A stretch of DNA of 64,000 nucleotides from DATFTE01 sp963840665. Its GTDB lineage: Bacteria > Acidobacteriota > Terriglobia > Terriglobales > Acidobacteriaceae. The notes below the pieces were generated by a model. That model saw only the letters and a list, made by a program, of their open reading frames with translations. It ran no database searches and had not been told where the DNA came from. Shown piece by piece: positions 35,443 through 43,887 of the stretch (the stretch's first letter is position 1; each line of letters starts with the position of its first letter). Position numbers and translations under genes: made by a program. Location of the stretch: positions 372,001-436,000 of the forward strand of contig CAWIZO010000005.1 in assembly GCA_963840665.1 (NCBI GenBank), in the 5' to 3' direction.

Positions 35443-35864
35443 TGCTTCCGCTGCGGCTCGTAATTGACACGAATGTTGTCATTTCCGCCGCGCTTAAGCC
35501 CGAAGGCCTGCAGCGCACTACCCTCCTCTTGGCAATTACAAAGCCCGCGCGCCTTTACGTATCCCGGCCTATCCTTGAGGAATACGCCGACGTACTTTCC
35601 CGCCCGGAACTCAAAATCCGCAAGGGTCTTCGCCGGCAACTGCTCCAACTCATCCGCAACCGAGGTAACTTGGTCGTACCTTCGCGACGCCTTGAAGTGT
35701 CGAGCGATCCCGACGACAACAGGTTCCTGGAATGCGCCGATGCTGCCCGCGCCGATTACCTGGTCACGGGCAATCTGAGGCATTTTCCGAGATTCTGGAA
35801 GAAAACCAAGATCATCACACCGCGTGAGTTTATTGGGCTTGTAGCACCGCACTTAGGCACTTAA
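35442..35864 (+). CDS. PIN-domain toxin (putative RNase)
   Basis: A 140-residue PIN domain of the 'putative toxin-antitoxin system toxin component, PIN family' group. The acidic active site is Asp9 (LVIDTNVVISAAL), the Glu of ILEEYADVLSRPEL, and the Asp pair in SSDPDDNRFLECADAARADYLVTGNLRHF. These ligate Mg2+ for RNA cleavage. Coupled to the upstream Phd-like antitoxin by a TAATG overlap. The gene ends 15 bp before the next repeat island. Confidence 0.88.
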   Translation: MLPLRLVIDTNVVISAALKPEGLQRTTLLLAITKPARLYVSRPILEEYADVLSRPELKIRKGLRRQLLQLIRNRGNLVVPSRRLEVSSDPDDNRFLECADAARADYLVTGNLRHFPRFWKKTKIITPREFIGLVAPHLGT

Positions 35865-36461
35865 AGCAAAGGGCTGGCCCATGCTTGTTGCTTGCTTGCA
35901 GAATTTGAACCGTGGTTGCCCCACCTTTCGCGATTTTCGAAAAGTGGGCACGTTGAACTCAACCACACGCCGATGAAAACGGGTGCCGAACCAGGGCACA
36001 CTGCCGTCACAGCTCCGTAGGAGCGTCTGCCAATAGCCCGGCGTTTCAACGCCGGGAAAGCGCGATCCGCGATCAAGTCCCGGAGGGACGGCCGAACTTC
36101 CGCTCGAAGGGCGCGGCATGCCCACACGATTCAGCCGAAACCCTCGCGACCCACCGGCACGAATTCCCATCCTTCGAAAACCGCGAAGGATGGGGCAACC
36201 ACAACATAACCTGAGTCAAAACAAGGACGGGCCAACCCTCCGCGTTTTCAGGCTGCTACACTGCTTCACGAATTGGGTCATACTACTGGGGCGCTATTTT
36301 ACGATACAGAGCCTGTTTACCGACCTAACGGAACAATTATCGACTATGAAGATGTCAACGATTCACTGATAAAAACGCACTGCGGGAAAACTCTCGGAAG
36401 ACTTAGCAATAAATGAGTGAATACAGGATATCTCCAAGGAACCACGAAAATGGGGTGCTAA
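35865..36461. repeat. repeat island 3
   Basis: About 600 bases. 35919-35947 is the CCCACCTTTCG hairpin with one changed arm base; 35979-36100 is the second copy of the body at 33845-33960; 36166-36194 is a related hairpin (CCCATCCTTCG, CGAAGGATGGG). The final 250 bases are AT-richer, unique, and contain no supported gene. Confidence 0.6.
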
Positions 36462-37019
36462 ATGACTGAATTAGACGAGCTGCGAGCACAAATTCAGAAG
36501 CTTGAACGCGATAATCGAATGACAAAATGGGGAGTTGCACTGCTGGGCCTCGTTACCGCGACTGCGACCGTTCTGTTCTGGTGGACTCTCAATAGGGGCC
36601 ATCTAGATGTCAAAGAGATAACGGTCAGAGATGGATCCGGCGCAGAGATAGCCCACTTGGGAGGAGATAAATACGGTACTTGCTTAAAACTTTCCGTCAG
36701 ATCTGCTGCTTCCAACGCAACGTTATGCGTCGATCCGTACTATGGCGCGAACCTAGACCTTAGCAATCGAAATCCCAAAACCAAGGTTCTTTTGTCCGCT
36801 GGCACAAAGCTCTATGAAAGTGTGGGGGGCCGCTTGATGCCAGGGCTGCATATCGAGGGAGAGGACGGCCAGAATGCGTTTCACGTCAACGTAGGATCCG
36901 ACGCAAAACTTTTCCTCGGACGTAGCGAGACTGAAAATTCAGTTACTTTACTCGGAGGGAATCAAGTTAGTTTGCAGGTAGTAGGGCAAAATAAAGAGCT
37001 CTTGAAAGTTCCGCATTAG
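36462..37019 (+). CDS. membrane-anchored hypothetical protein, 185 aa
   Basis: MTELDELRAQIQKLERDNRM is a short coiled coil, followed by one membrane helix (WGVALLGLVTATATVLFWW) and a beta-rich domain of about 140 residues. That domain reads VKEITVRDGSGAEIAHLGGD, TLCVDPYYGANLDLSNRNP, GLHIEGEDGQNAFHVNVG and SVTLLGGNQVSLQVVG, a repeating strand-turn pattern that suggests a beta-helix or tail-spike-like fold. The ATG at 36462 has no strong ribosome site. No named family recognised. Base composition is more AT-rich than its neighbours, hinting at transfer. Confidence 0.55.
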   Translation: MTELDELRAQIQKLERDNRMTKWGVALLGLVTATATVLFWWTLNRGHLDVKEITVRDGSGAEIAHLGGDKYGTCLKLSVRSAASNATLCVDPYYGANLDLSNRNPKTKVLLSAGTKLYESVGGRLMPGLHIEGEDGQNAFHVNVGSDAKLFLGRSETENSVTLLGGNQVSLQVVGQNKELLKVPH

Positions 37020-37092
37020 CTCGTCCGATGCCTCAGGATCAACACCACACAAAGTCGCCCGAGAGCGAGTCGAATTTTTAGCAAAGGTCAAG

Positions 37093-38478
37093 CTACTGGG
37101 GCGCCTGCAGGAAGACCTCACTTCCGCCGCCGGCGTTAATGACGAAATCCAGCAGACCATCGGAATTGAAATCTCCTACCACTGCCAACCCTTTGCTCGT
37201 CGGACCGGGGAGAGTGATGCGTGCAACTCGTTGAAAGGTTCCGTCGCCCTTCCCTGCCAGGAAGCCTGCTAAGAATCCTGACCCACTGTAGCTAAAAAGA
37301 TCTGTATTACCGTCGGAGTTAAAGTCGCCTGCCGTAAAAAATGGCGCCACGCCGCTGAAGCCTGTCGAGAAGAACTGAGCATTCTGGAATGTCCCGTCTC
37401 CATTGCCAAGCAACACGCCGAGAGGCCATGGATTACCGGAACCCAGAATGGCGAAATCCAGTTTCCCGTCGCCATTAAAGTCATTGAGCGGAACCGGATA
37501 GTTACCTGGCTGCGTCTCAATTACTGATCCAAAATTCCCGTTACCGTTTCCCAGAAGCACTCCCATGAGCCCGGTAACGGTGTCGTAAAATCCGAGGTCC
37601 AGGATCCCGTCGCCGTTAAAATCAGCGGAAGTAAGCGCAAAGGCAGAGATTGAGACAATCATCTGCTGAGGTTGGAAAGTGCCGTCGCCATTCCCCAGCA
37701 AAAGGTACAGCCCATCGCTGGCGGCGACGACCAGGTCGAGCTTTCCGTCGCGGTTAAAGTCGCCTGTGGCAGTTTGTACCGGACCGGTAAAGGCGCCAAA
37801 ACCTGGCAGATTACGAAACTTGCCACCACCCTTGCCGAGGCAGGCAAACGCCTGAGTTCCACCATCGAGCACATACGCGAAATCTTGGTTACCGTCCCCG
37901 TTGAAATCGCCAAAGCTGAAGCCTGCGGGATCCACACCATGATTGTGAATAGAAAAAGAGGCTGACCTGGTGAAAGTGCCGTCCCCGTTTCCCAGGAGAA
38001 TTTCATATCCGAATCCCGACTGTAATATGTCAAGTTTACTGTCGCCGTTTAGGTCGGCCGTAAACACCCTGTAACCAGTCGGGGGAAACCCGTAGGTGTG
38101 AGGCTTCAATAGAATTAAGGTTGAGATAGGCTGATGAATCTCCACTAGTCCATAGCTGGAACTGGACAGGCCGCCTCCTGGCGAAGGATTAGTCACCATT
38201 ACCAAGGCGCTGCCCGGTGCCGCAACATCCGAAGCCAGAATTTGCGCCTGCAGCTCTCCGGCGGAAATGAATGTAGTGGTGCGCGCTGCGCCATTCCAAT
38301 TAACGACGGCGCCGGAAACAAAATTAGCGCCGCGCACGGTGAGGGTAAAAGCGGCGCCGCCGGGTATCACCGCCTGAGGGCTTACCGGCCCGTCAACGGT
38401 GGGTATCGGATTCACTTGGGCGGATGCCCCCATAACCACCAGAGAGACAATGGCGACGATCAAATATGCGTACTTCAT
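37093..38478 (-). CDS. FG-GAP/VCBS repeat exported protein with IPT/TIG domain
   Basis: A 461-residue exported protein (signal MKYAYLIVAIVSLVVMGASAQ; GAGGAG nine bases upstream). After the signal an IPT/TIG-like domain (residues 25-115, FTLTVRGANFVSGAVVNWNG) leads to about seven FG-GAP/VCBS units of the form GDFNGDGxxDfa...LLGNGDGTF. Each carries a Ca2+-loop DxNxDG. The fold is an integrin-like beta-propeller. Such proteins are abundant in acidobacteria and usually bind surfaces or polymers. It ends 73 bp past the stop of the convergent gene. Confidence 0.88.
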   Translation of the reverse strand: MKYAYLIVAIVSLVVMGASAQVNPIPTVDGPVSPQAVIPGGAAFTLTVRGANFVSGAVVNWNGAARTTTFISAGELQAQILASDVAAPGSALVMVTNPSPGGGLSSSSYGLVEIHQPISTLILLKPHTYGFPPTGYRVFTADLNGDSKLDILQSGFGYEILLGNGDGTFTRSASFSIHNHGVDPAGFSFGDFNGDGNQDFAYVLDGGTQAFACLGKGGGKFRNLPGFGAFTGPVQTATGDFNRDGKLDLVVAASDGLYLLLGNGDGTFQPQQMIVSISAFALTSADFNGDGILDLGFYDTVTGLMGVLLGNGNGNFGSVIETQPGNYPVPLNDFNGDGKLDFAILGSGNPWPLGVLLGNGDGTFQNAQFFSTGFSGVAPFFTAGDFNSDGNTDLFSYSGSGFLAGFLAGKGDGTFQRVARITLPGPTSKGLAVVGDFNSDGLLDFVINAGGGSEVFLQAPQ

Positions 38479-38633
38479 TATTGGAACTCCTCACCTGCCC
38501 CGACTAATGCGTGGCATTATCGGTGGGACTAAGCTTGATGCGCCAGACGCGGGCTAAGCGCCGAGCATCATATCGCGTTTTCTTGCAGCCGTTCTAGGGG
38601 CCGATTGCCTCTGGTAGAAGTCCTGACCCCAAC

Positions 38634-38658
38634 AAAAAGGGCACGCAAAGCGTGCCCT
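38634..38658 (-). terminator. Rho-independent terminator of glnA
   Basis: On the minus strand AGGGCACGC pairs with GCGTGCCCT around a TTT loop, followed by five Ts (38638-38634). It begins 20 bases after the glnA stop. Stem of eight to nine GC-rich pairs; a textbook intrinsic terminator. Confidence 0.85.
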
Positions 38659-38677
38659 GGCGCTTTCGCGCCCGTCG

Positions 38678-40126
38678 TCAATCCCCCAATCTTCCTAAAA
38701 CAAATTCCACAGAGAACTGGTTATAAACCTCGTGGTGATACTGCACCTCGGGCGCTTTCACGAACGTCCCCAACGCCCTCGGACACCTATCCGCCGCGGC
38801 CTGCTTCAAATCCGCATAACGGCCCTTCACATCGTCGCCCAGAATCTCCGACGTCCACTTCGCATCGCGGAAATACTCGAGCGCCGTATACACGTTGTCC
38901 GGCAAATACCGCTCCGCCTGCCGCAGGTTCTTGATCTTCGACGTCTCACCATCAATGCCCGCCTTGAACACCGAATACATCACGAGATAAGGATTCGCAT
39001 CCGGACCCACCGACCGCACCTCGACGCGCATGCTCTTGTCGTTGCCGATCGGGATACGCACCATCGATCCGCGATCCGTCGCCGAAGCCTTGATCTGGTT
39101 CGGAGCCTCGAAGTGCGGATCCAGCCGCCGGTAGGCATTGACGCTCGCGTTCAGCAGCAGGCAAATGTCGTTCCCATGCGTCAGAATGCGGTCGACGAAC
39201 GCCCATCCCAGCTTGCTGAGCTTCTCTTCGCCCTTCGCATCCCAGAACAGATTCTTCCCGCCCTTGCTGATCGAAACATTCGTGTGCATGCCGTTGCCGT
39301 TCACGCCCACCACCGGCTTCGGCAGGAACGACGCGGTCAGTCCCATGTTGGTCGCGACCTGGCGGCAAATCAGCTTATAGAGCTGAATCTGGTCGGCAGC
39401 CTGCACCACTTCGCCGTAGCCGTAATTGATTTCGAACTGCGAAGGCGCCACTTCTGGATGGTCTTTCTCATTCTGGAAGCCCATCGACCGCTGCACCTCC
39501 GCCGTCGTATCAATAAACGTCCGCAGCGGATCGCCCGGCAGCGAGTGATAATACCCGCCGGTATTCACATAATCGAAGCGGTGATTTTCGTGGTAATGCC
39601 GCTCGGCATCGCGTCCCTGAAAGAGGAAGCCCTCAATCTCATTCGCCGCGTTCAGCGTGTAGCCCTCTTTCTTGAAGAGGCCTTCCGCGTAACCCTTCAG
39701 CACGCCGCGAATGTCGCCAACATAGGGGCTGCCGCCTTTGTCGATCACTTCGCCGAACACCAGCACCTTGCCCGATCCGAACACATCCGCCGGGGCCCAA
39801 TAGAACGCGCCCCAATCGATACCCAGCCGCAAATCGCTTTCCCGCTGCGCCGTGAATCCGCGAATCGACGAGCCGTCAAAAGTCAGGTTGTCATAACTGT
39901 TGATCAGGAACTTCTTGTCATAGTCGAGCATGTGCAGGCGGCCTTCCAGGTCGCTGAACAGCACGGTGACGGCCTTAATGCGCTTTTCGTCGGTGAGATA
40001 TTTCAGGCGCTCTTCCTGAATCTTTCCCGGTGCAACGCGGTTCTTGCGTTGCTCCTTCGCCTTCAGATTCATCTCCTCCAACTGGTCATACGTGAGCGCT
40101 AGAAAATTGCGAAGTTCGTTCGACAT
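38678..40126 (-). CDS. glnA: glutamine synthetase, type I
   Basis: Makes glutamine from glutamate, ammonia and ATP. ATG 40126 (MSNELRNFLALTYDQ) has AAGGAG six bases upstream, so the longer ORF start at 40186 is rejected. 482 residues. Beta-grasp domain residues about 60-150 (AVTVLFSDLEGRLHML, FDGSSIRGF); catalytic domain with NEIEGFLFQ (metal Glu), APSQFEINYGYG, NGNGMHTNVSISKGG, and SVRIP-like GSMVRIPIG plus RVEVRSVGPDANPYLV. No adenylylation Tyr motif of the NLYDLPP type is seen. It ends in an intrinsic terminator. A possible sigma-54 promoter lies upstream. Confidence 0.95.
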   Translation of the reverse strand: MSNELRNFLALTYDQLEEMNLKAKEQRKNRVAPGKIQEERLKYLTDEKRIKAVTVLFSDLEGRLHMLDYDKKFLINSYDNLTFDGSSIRGFTAQRESDLRLGIDWGAFYWAPADVFGSGKVLVFGEVIDKGGSPYVGDIRGVLKGYAEGLFKKEGYTLNAANEIEGFLFQGRDAERHYHENHRFDYVNTGGYYHSLPGDPLRTFIDTTAEVQRSMGFQNEKDHPEVAPSQFEINYGYGEVVQAADQIQLYKLICRQVATNMGLTASFLPKPVVGVNGNGMHTNVSISKGGKNLFWDAKGEEKLSKLGWAFVDRILTHGNDICLLLNASVNAYRRLDPHFEAPNQIKASATDRGSMVRIPIGNDKSMRVEVRSVGPDANPYLVMYSVFKAGIDGETSKIKNLRQAERYLPDNVYTALEYFRDAKWTSEILGDDVKGRYADLKQAAADRCPRALGTFVKAPEVQYHHEVYNQFSVEFVLGRLGD

Positions 40127-40202
40127 GAATCTCCTTAGGATGGGCTTCCCGGCCCGCGGTGAATTCCTTTGTCGGGGGAACAGCAAGTCAGGCTATCAGG
40201 CA

Positions 40203-40218
40203 GGCACCATCGCTGCCA
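40203..40218 (-). promoter_or_regulatory. possible sigma-54 (-24/-12) promoter of glnA
   Basis: On the minus strand TTGGCAGCGATGGTGCC gives GG and GC elements ten bases apart, as in sigma-54 promoters, about 80 bases before the glnA ATG. The match to TGGCAC-N5-TTGCA is incomplete, so chance is possible. Confidence 0.25.
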
Positions 40219-40281
40219 ATAAAAACAGCTTATGAACGCAATCTACGATTTTTATGGAGCCCAAATTGACACACTTGCACA

Positions 40282-40878
40282 CTACCTGGTGCGAACCCGC
40301 ACTTCCATCTCCATGTAGCTGTTCAAGAAGGACTGAACGGTCGCCAGCGATTCCCGGTCCCGCTCCAACCGGCCCATCATCAGCGCCCCTTCCAGCGAGG
40401 AAATAATCAAGGTCGCCAGCTTCTTCGCATCCACTCCCCGCCGGATCTCCCCCGCCTCAATTCCTTTGACGACAATCTTCTCCAGCCGCCCCATCCACCC
40501 GCGCAGCGCCGCCCGCGCCCGCTTTCGTAACACCGGATTGCCATCGTCCGCATCCACCGCCGTATTCAGCAGCGGACACCCTCCCGGCACCGCCGGACTT
40601 CGCTCCACAAAATTCGCCACAAACCGCTTCAGCCGGTCGACGCTATTCGCGACCTCATCCAGATCGCCCATCCGCGCTTCTGAGGCCACCTGCCACGCGT
40701 AGTCGAACGCCTCCGCGGCAATCTCTTCTTTGCTGGCGAAATGCCGGTAAAGCCCGCCCTTCTCGAGGCCGGTGGTCTCCATCAGGTCCGACATCGAGCT
40801 GCCCTCGAAGCCGTGCTGGTTAAACAGCGCCGCCGCTTCCGCTACAATCCGCCGCCGCGTTTCCTCGCCTTTTGACAC
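40282..40878 (-). CDS. TetR/AcrR family transcriptional repressor
   Basis: A 198-residue regulator. GTG 40878 (VSKGEETRRRIVAEA) has GGGAGG six bases upstream and is preferred to the ORF start at 40974. The helix-turn-helix is residues about 28-50 (SMSDLMETTGLEKGGLYRHF), followed by KEEIAAEAFDYA and the all-alpha ligand domain (VPGGCPLLNTAVDADDGNP, typical of the TetR_C_16-like group). It is divergent from a DHA2 efflux gene and a perfect palindrome lies between them, so it most likely represses both. Confidence 0.92.
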   Translation of the reverse strand: MSKGEETRRRIVAEAAALFNQHGFEGSSMSDLMETTGLEKGGLYRHFASKEEIAAEAFDYAWQVASEARMGDLDEVANSVDRLKRFVANFVERSPAVPGGCPLLNTAVDADDGNPVLRKRARAALRGWMGRLEKIVVKGIEAGEIRRGVDAKKLATLIISSLEGALMMGRLERDRESLATVQSFLNSYMEMEVRVRTR

Positions 40879-40907
40879 AGGTGCCTCCCACCCATTGGAT
40901 GCCCAAT

Positions 40908-40964
40908 GGGACCAATCGGTCTCTCCCAGGATATCATGCCATTTTATTTGAGACCGAACGGTCT
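40908..40964. promoter_or_regulatory. TetR operator sites in the divergent promoter
   Basis: AGACCG-AA-CGGTCT at 40951-40964 has perfect six-base arms. A related GACC-AATC-GGTC at 40910-40921 may be a second, weaker site, about 40 bases away. Both lie between the repressor start (40878) and the efflux start (40998). Confidence 0.6.
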
Positions 40965-40997
40965 TTTCGGTCATCTCATCCTCCAGCCGGAGAAATC

Positions 40998-42608
40998 ATG
41001 GCCACCCAGACCCTCGATCTCCCTATTCCCGCCACCCTCGAGAAGCGTGCTATCAATCCCTGGCTGATCGCCATCACCGTCACCCTCGCCACCTTCATGG
41101 AGCTGCTCGATACCGCGATCGCCAACGTCTCCCTCCCCCACATCGCGGGAGGCCTCGCCACCAGTTACGATGAAAGCACCTGGGTCCTGACTAGCTACCT
41201 GGTTGCCAATGCCATCGTGCTGCCGTTGAGCGCATGGCTGAGCCGCGTTTTCGGACGCAAGAATTACTACATGGCCTGCGTCGCCCTGTTCAGCATCAGT
41301 TCCCTGGCGTGCGGCCTCGCTCCCAGCCCCGGTCTCCTGATCTTCTTCCGCATCCTCCAAGGGATCGGCGGCGGCGGTCTCGCTCCCGTCGAGCAAGCCA
41401 TCCTGGTCGACACCTTCCCCGCCGACAAGCGCGCCGCCGCCTTCGCCCTCTACAGCATGGCCATCGTCACCGCGCCCGCCATCGGACCTCCGCTCGGCGG
41501 CTGGATTACCGACAGCTTCTCGTGGCGCTGGGTCTTCTTCATCAACGTCCCCATCGGACTGGTTTCATTGCTGCTCACCAAGCGGCTGGTCTCCGACCCG
41601 CCAGAATTCAAACGTGAAGTGGAAGCCGCGCGCCAGGCCGGGAATCTCAAGATCGACTACGTGGGAATTCTTCTCGTCGCGATCGGCTTCGCCGCTCTTG
41701 AAGTCGTCCTCGATCGCGGACAGCGTGAAGACTGGTTCGAAAGCCGCTTCATCGTCAGCTTCTTCCTCATCGCCATCACCGCTCTGGCCGTCGCCATCTA
41801 TTGGGAACTCCATCATCCTGATCCCGTCGTCGAATTGAAGCTGCTCAAAGAACGCAATTTCGCGATTTCAAATCTCTTCTACTTCCTTTTCGGCTTTGTG
41901 CTCTTCGGCTCCACAGTCCTCATCCCGCAAATGTTGCAATCACTCTATGGATACACCGCCACCGACGCCGGACTCGTCCTCGGCCCCGGAGCAATGGTCA
42001 TCGTGCTGATGGCGCCGCTAGTCGTGCAGATGGTGCGAAGAATTCCGGTCTCGTGGATGATCGGAACCGGATTCACGATCCTCGGTGCAGCAATGTGGTA
42101 CTACGCCAGCTTCAATCTCGAGACCAATTACGCGCACGAAGCCTGGGCACGCGCCCTGCAAGGATTCGGCATCGCATTTCTTTTCGTGCCCACCAGCCAG
42201 CTCGCCTACTCGTACCTGCCAAAGAATAAGAACAACAAAGCCTCGAGCCTGACCAACTTATTCCGCAATCAGGGAGGCAGTTTCGGCATCGCCTTCGTCA
42301 CCACCATGATCGAGCGCCGCACCCAGTTCCATCGCAGCGTTTTGGCCGGGCACATCGCCAACCACAATCTCGCGCTGCGCGAAACGCTCGCTCGCATCGG
42401 CGCCCGCTTCGCTGCCCAGGGATATTCCCCAGCCGACGCGCTCATGCGCGCCCGGGCCCAGATCGACGCCCTCCTCCAGCGCCAGGCGGCGCTTTACGGG
42501 TTTCTCGATTGCTTCTGGCTGCTGGGGGTGATCGCCTCAGCCGGACCGGTGCTGGCCGCATTCATCCGCCGCTTCAACCAGCGCGCCGGAGGCGGCTCCG
42601 CCCATTGA
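40998..42608 (+). CDS. DHA2 family multidrug efflux MFS transporter (EmrB/QacA-like)
   Basis: A 536-residue proton-driven exporter with about 14 membrane helices. ATG 40998 (MATQTLDLPIPATLEK) follows GGAG; the upstream ORF start at 40872 lies in the operator region. DHA2 marks: LDTAIANVSLPHIAGG in helix 1, WVLTSYLVANAIVLPLSAWL, motif A GRKNYYM, RILQGIGGGGLAP, and motif C IGPPLGGWITD. A periplasmic loop precedes the last helices. Substrate unknown. Regulated, by inference, by the divergent TetR protein. No emrA or outer-membrane partner follows; next comes tRNA-Val. Confidence 0.93.
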   Translation: MATQTLDLPIPATLEKRAINPWLIAITVTLATFMELLDTAIANVSLPHIAGGLATSYDESTWVLTSYLVANAIVLPLSAWLSRVFGRKNYYMACVALFSISSLACGLAPSPGLLIFFRILQGIGGGGLAPVEQAILVDTFPADKRAAAFALYSMAIVTAPAIGPPLGGWITDSFSWRWVFFINVPIGLVSLLLTKRLVSDPPEFKREVEAARQAGNLKIDYVGILLVAIGFAALEVVLDRGQREDWFESRFIVSFFLIAITALAVAIYWELHHPDPVVELKLLKERNFAISNLFYFLFGFVLFGSTVLIPQMLQSLYGYTATDAGLVLGPGAMVIVLMAPLVVQMVRRIPVSWMIGTGFTILGAAMWYYASFNLETNYAHEAWARALQGFGIAFLFVPTSQLAYSYLPKNKNNKASSLTNLFRNQGGSFGIAFVTTMIERRTQFHRSVLAGHIANHNLALRETLARIGARFAAQGYSPADALMRARAQIDALLQRQAALYGFLDCFWLLGVIASAGPVLAAFIRRFNQRAGGGSAH

Positions 42609-42637
42609 GGATTTCAGAAATTAAGGAAAATTAGGGA

Positions 42638-42715
42638 TGGTAGGCCCGAATGGATTCGAACCATCGACCTCTTCCGTGTCAAGGAAGCGCTCTAGACCAG
42701 CTGAGCTACGGGCCT
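42638..42715 (-). tRNA. tRNA-Val (GAC)
   Basis: Full cloverleaf on the minus strand: acceptor AGGCCCG/CGGGCCT, D arm GCTC...GAGC, anticodon stem CTTCC/GGAAG with loop TTGACAC (anticodon GAC), T arm with TTCGAAT, discriminator A, and an encoded CCA. Confidence 0.95.
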
Positions 42716-42897
42716 ATAACCTTGCAGTCGTGTCATTGTAACAGTTGCTCCGTATCAGGTCACAACATGTGGCGCGGGCGCCTCGCCCGCGATCGATGGC
42801 GAAGCCGAGCCGGCCAGCCCCGCCGCGTGTCGTATCAGGGCACGCCTTCAGGGGTGCCCGAGTTGCAAACTCTGCCCACCACAGCGACAATCTCTCT

Positions 42898-43251
42898 GTG
42901 CAGAATTCAGACACCCCGTTCGCTCAGGGAACCATGGTCATCGTCACCCTGGGCAATCCCCGCGAAAAAGTCTGGGGATCCCTTCTCGCCCTGCGCGCCG
43001 AAGGACTGAGCCTCTGCGGCATTGAACTCGCCTCTTTCGAAGACCTGGTCTCGATGGTCAAAGACGGCGAGCCCTTCTCCCCCGGCGTGGTGTTCTTTCC
43101 GATGCACCGCGTCGAACGCGTTGAACTCGATCTGCCCGACGGCGGCATCCCTTCTTTGACCCAGCGCTTCACAGCGATCACCGGCCTCGATGCGGCTGCA
43201 CTGCTGCAGCGCTATGCTGCCGATCCTTCCACCGCTGAGGCGCGGAAGTGA
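42898..43251 (+). CDS. conserved hypothetical protein (acidobacterial family)
   Basis: The ORF is open from 42745 but family-like sequence begins around MVIVTLGNPREKVWGSLLAL (ATG 42934) or the GTG at 42898, which adds QNSDTPFAQGT; neither has a strong ribosome site, and 42898 is my choice. The core reads LSLCGIELASFEDLVSMVKD and VVFFPMHRVERVELDLPDG, a pattern I associate with short uncharacterised acidobacterial proteins. No signal or membrane segment. Its stop overlaps the GTG start of the phosphatidyltransferase by four bases, so they are co-translated. Confidence 0.7.
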   Translation: MQNSDTPFAQGTMVIVTLGNPREKVWGSLLALRAEGLSLCGIELASFEDLVSMVKDGEPFSPGVVFFPMHRVERVELDLPDGGIPSLTQRFTAITGLDAAALLQRYAADPSTAEARK

Positions 43252-43826
43252 AGCTTTCCCAACTTCTTACTTATCCGAACCAGCTGACTTTGCTGCGGAT
43301 GATGTTCCTTCCCTTTATCGTCATCCATCTGGTCAGCGGACATTACCGCTGGGCATTGATTCTGTTCGTGATTGCAGGCATGAGCGACGGCCTCGACGGA
43401 TTACTGGCACGGATGTTGAAGCAGCAAACCGTGCTGGGACAATACCTTGATCCCATCGCCGACAAGCTTCTGCTCAGCACCACGTTCCTGGTGTTGTCGA
43501 TCCTGCACAAGATTCCCTGGAAGTTCACAGTGCTGGTCTTCAGCCGCGACATCTCGATTCTCTTCGCCAGCGCCGTGCTCTACGCCATCGCCGGACTGCG
43601 CGATTTCCGCCCCAGCATCTTCGGCAAAGCCAATACCTTCGCGCAGGTAGCCGCAGTCTTCTTCGTTATGCTAAAGGAGATCTATCCCGTCAATTGGGTA
43701 TCGATCTTGCGGCTGACCTTCCTGCGCGCTACTTTTGCGTTCACGATCATTTCTGCGCTGCATTACGTGATTCTCGTGGGACGCCGCTTGAAAACCCATC
43801 ACCAACTTCCGGCCCAGGCGTCTTGA
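43248..43826 (+). CDS. CDP-alcohol phosphatidyltransferase (PgsA-like)
   Basis: A 192-residue inner-membrane enzyme that joins a CDP-diacylglycerol to an alcohol such as glycerol-3-phosphate or myo-inositol. The family signature D-G-x2-A-R-x8-G-x3-D-x3-D is complete: DGLDGLLAR, then GQYLDPIADK. Five to six helices are visible (MFLPFIVIHLVSG, WALILFVIAGM, LLLSTTFLVLSIL, ISILFASAVLYAIAGL, ATFAFTIISALHYVIL). The alcohol cannot be decided from sequence; PgsA is the commonest. GTG start overlaps the preceding stop. Confidence 0.9.
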   Translation: MKLSQLLTYPNQLTLLRMMFLPFIVIHLVSGHYRWALILFVIAGMSDGLDGLLARMLKQQTVLGQYLDPIADKLLLSTTFLVLSILHKIPWKFTVLVFSRDISILFASAVLYAIAGLRDFRPSIFGKANTFAQVAAVFFVMLKEIYPVNWVSILRLTFLRATFAFTIISALHYVILVGRRLKTHHQLPAQAS

Positions 43827-43887
43827 GCCGCGCAATTTGACCGCTTTTCTTTCATACCCCTAGAATTGACTTTCTCTTCAATCCTTT

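Noticed and set aside
38732..40102. 456-codon plus-strand ORF
   Set aside because: Arg/His/Leu-rich shadow of glnA, which is certain on the minus strand.
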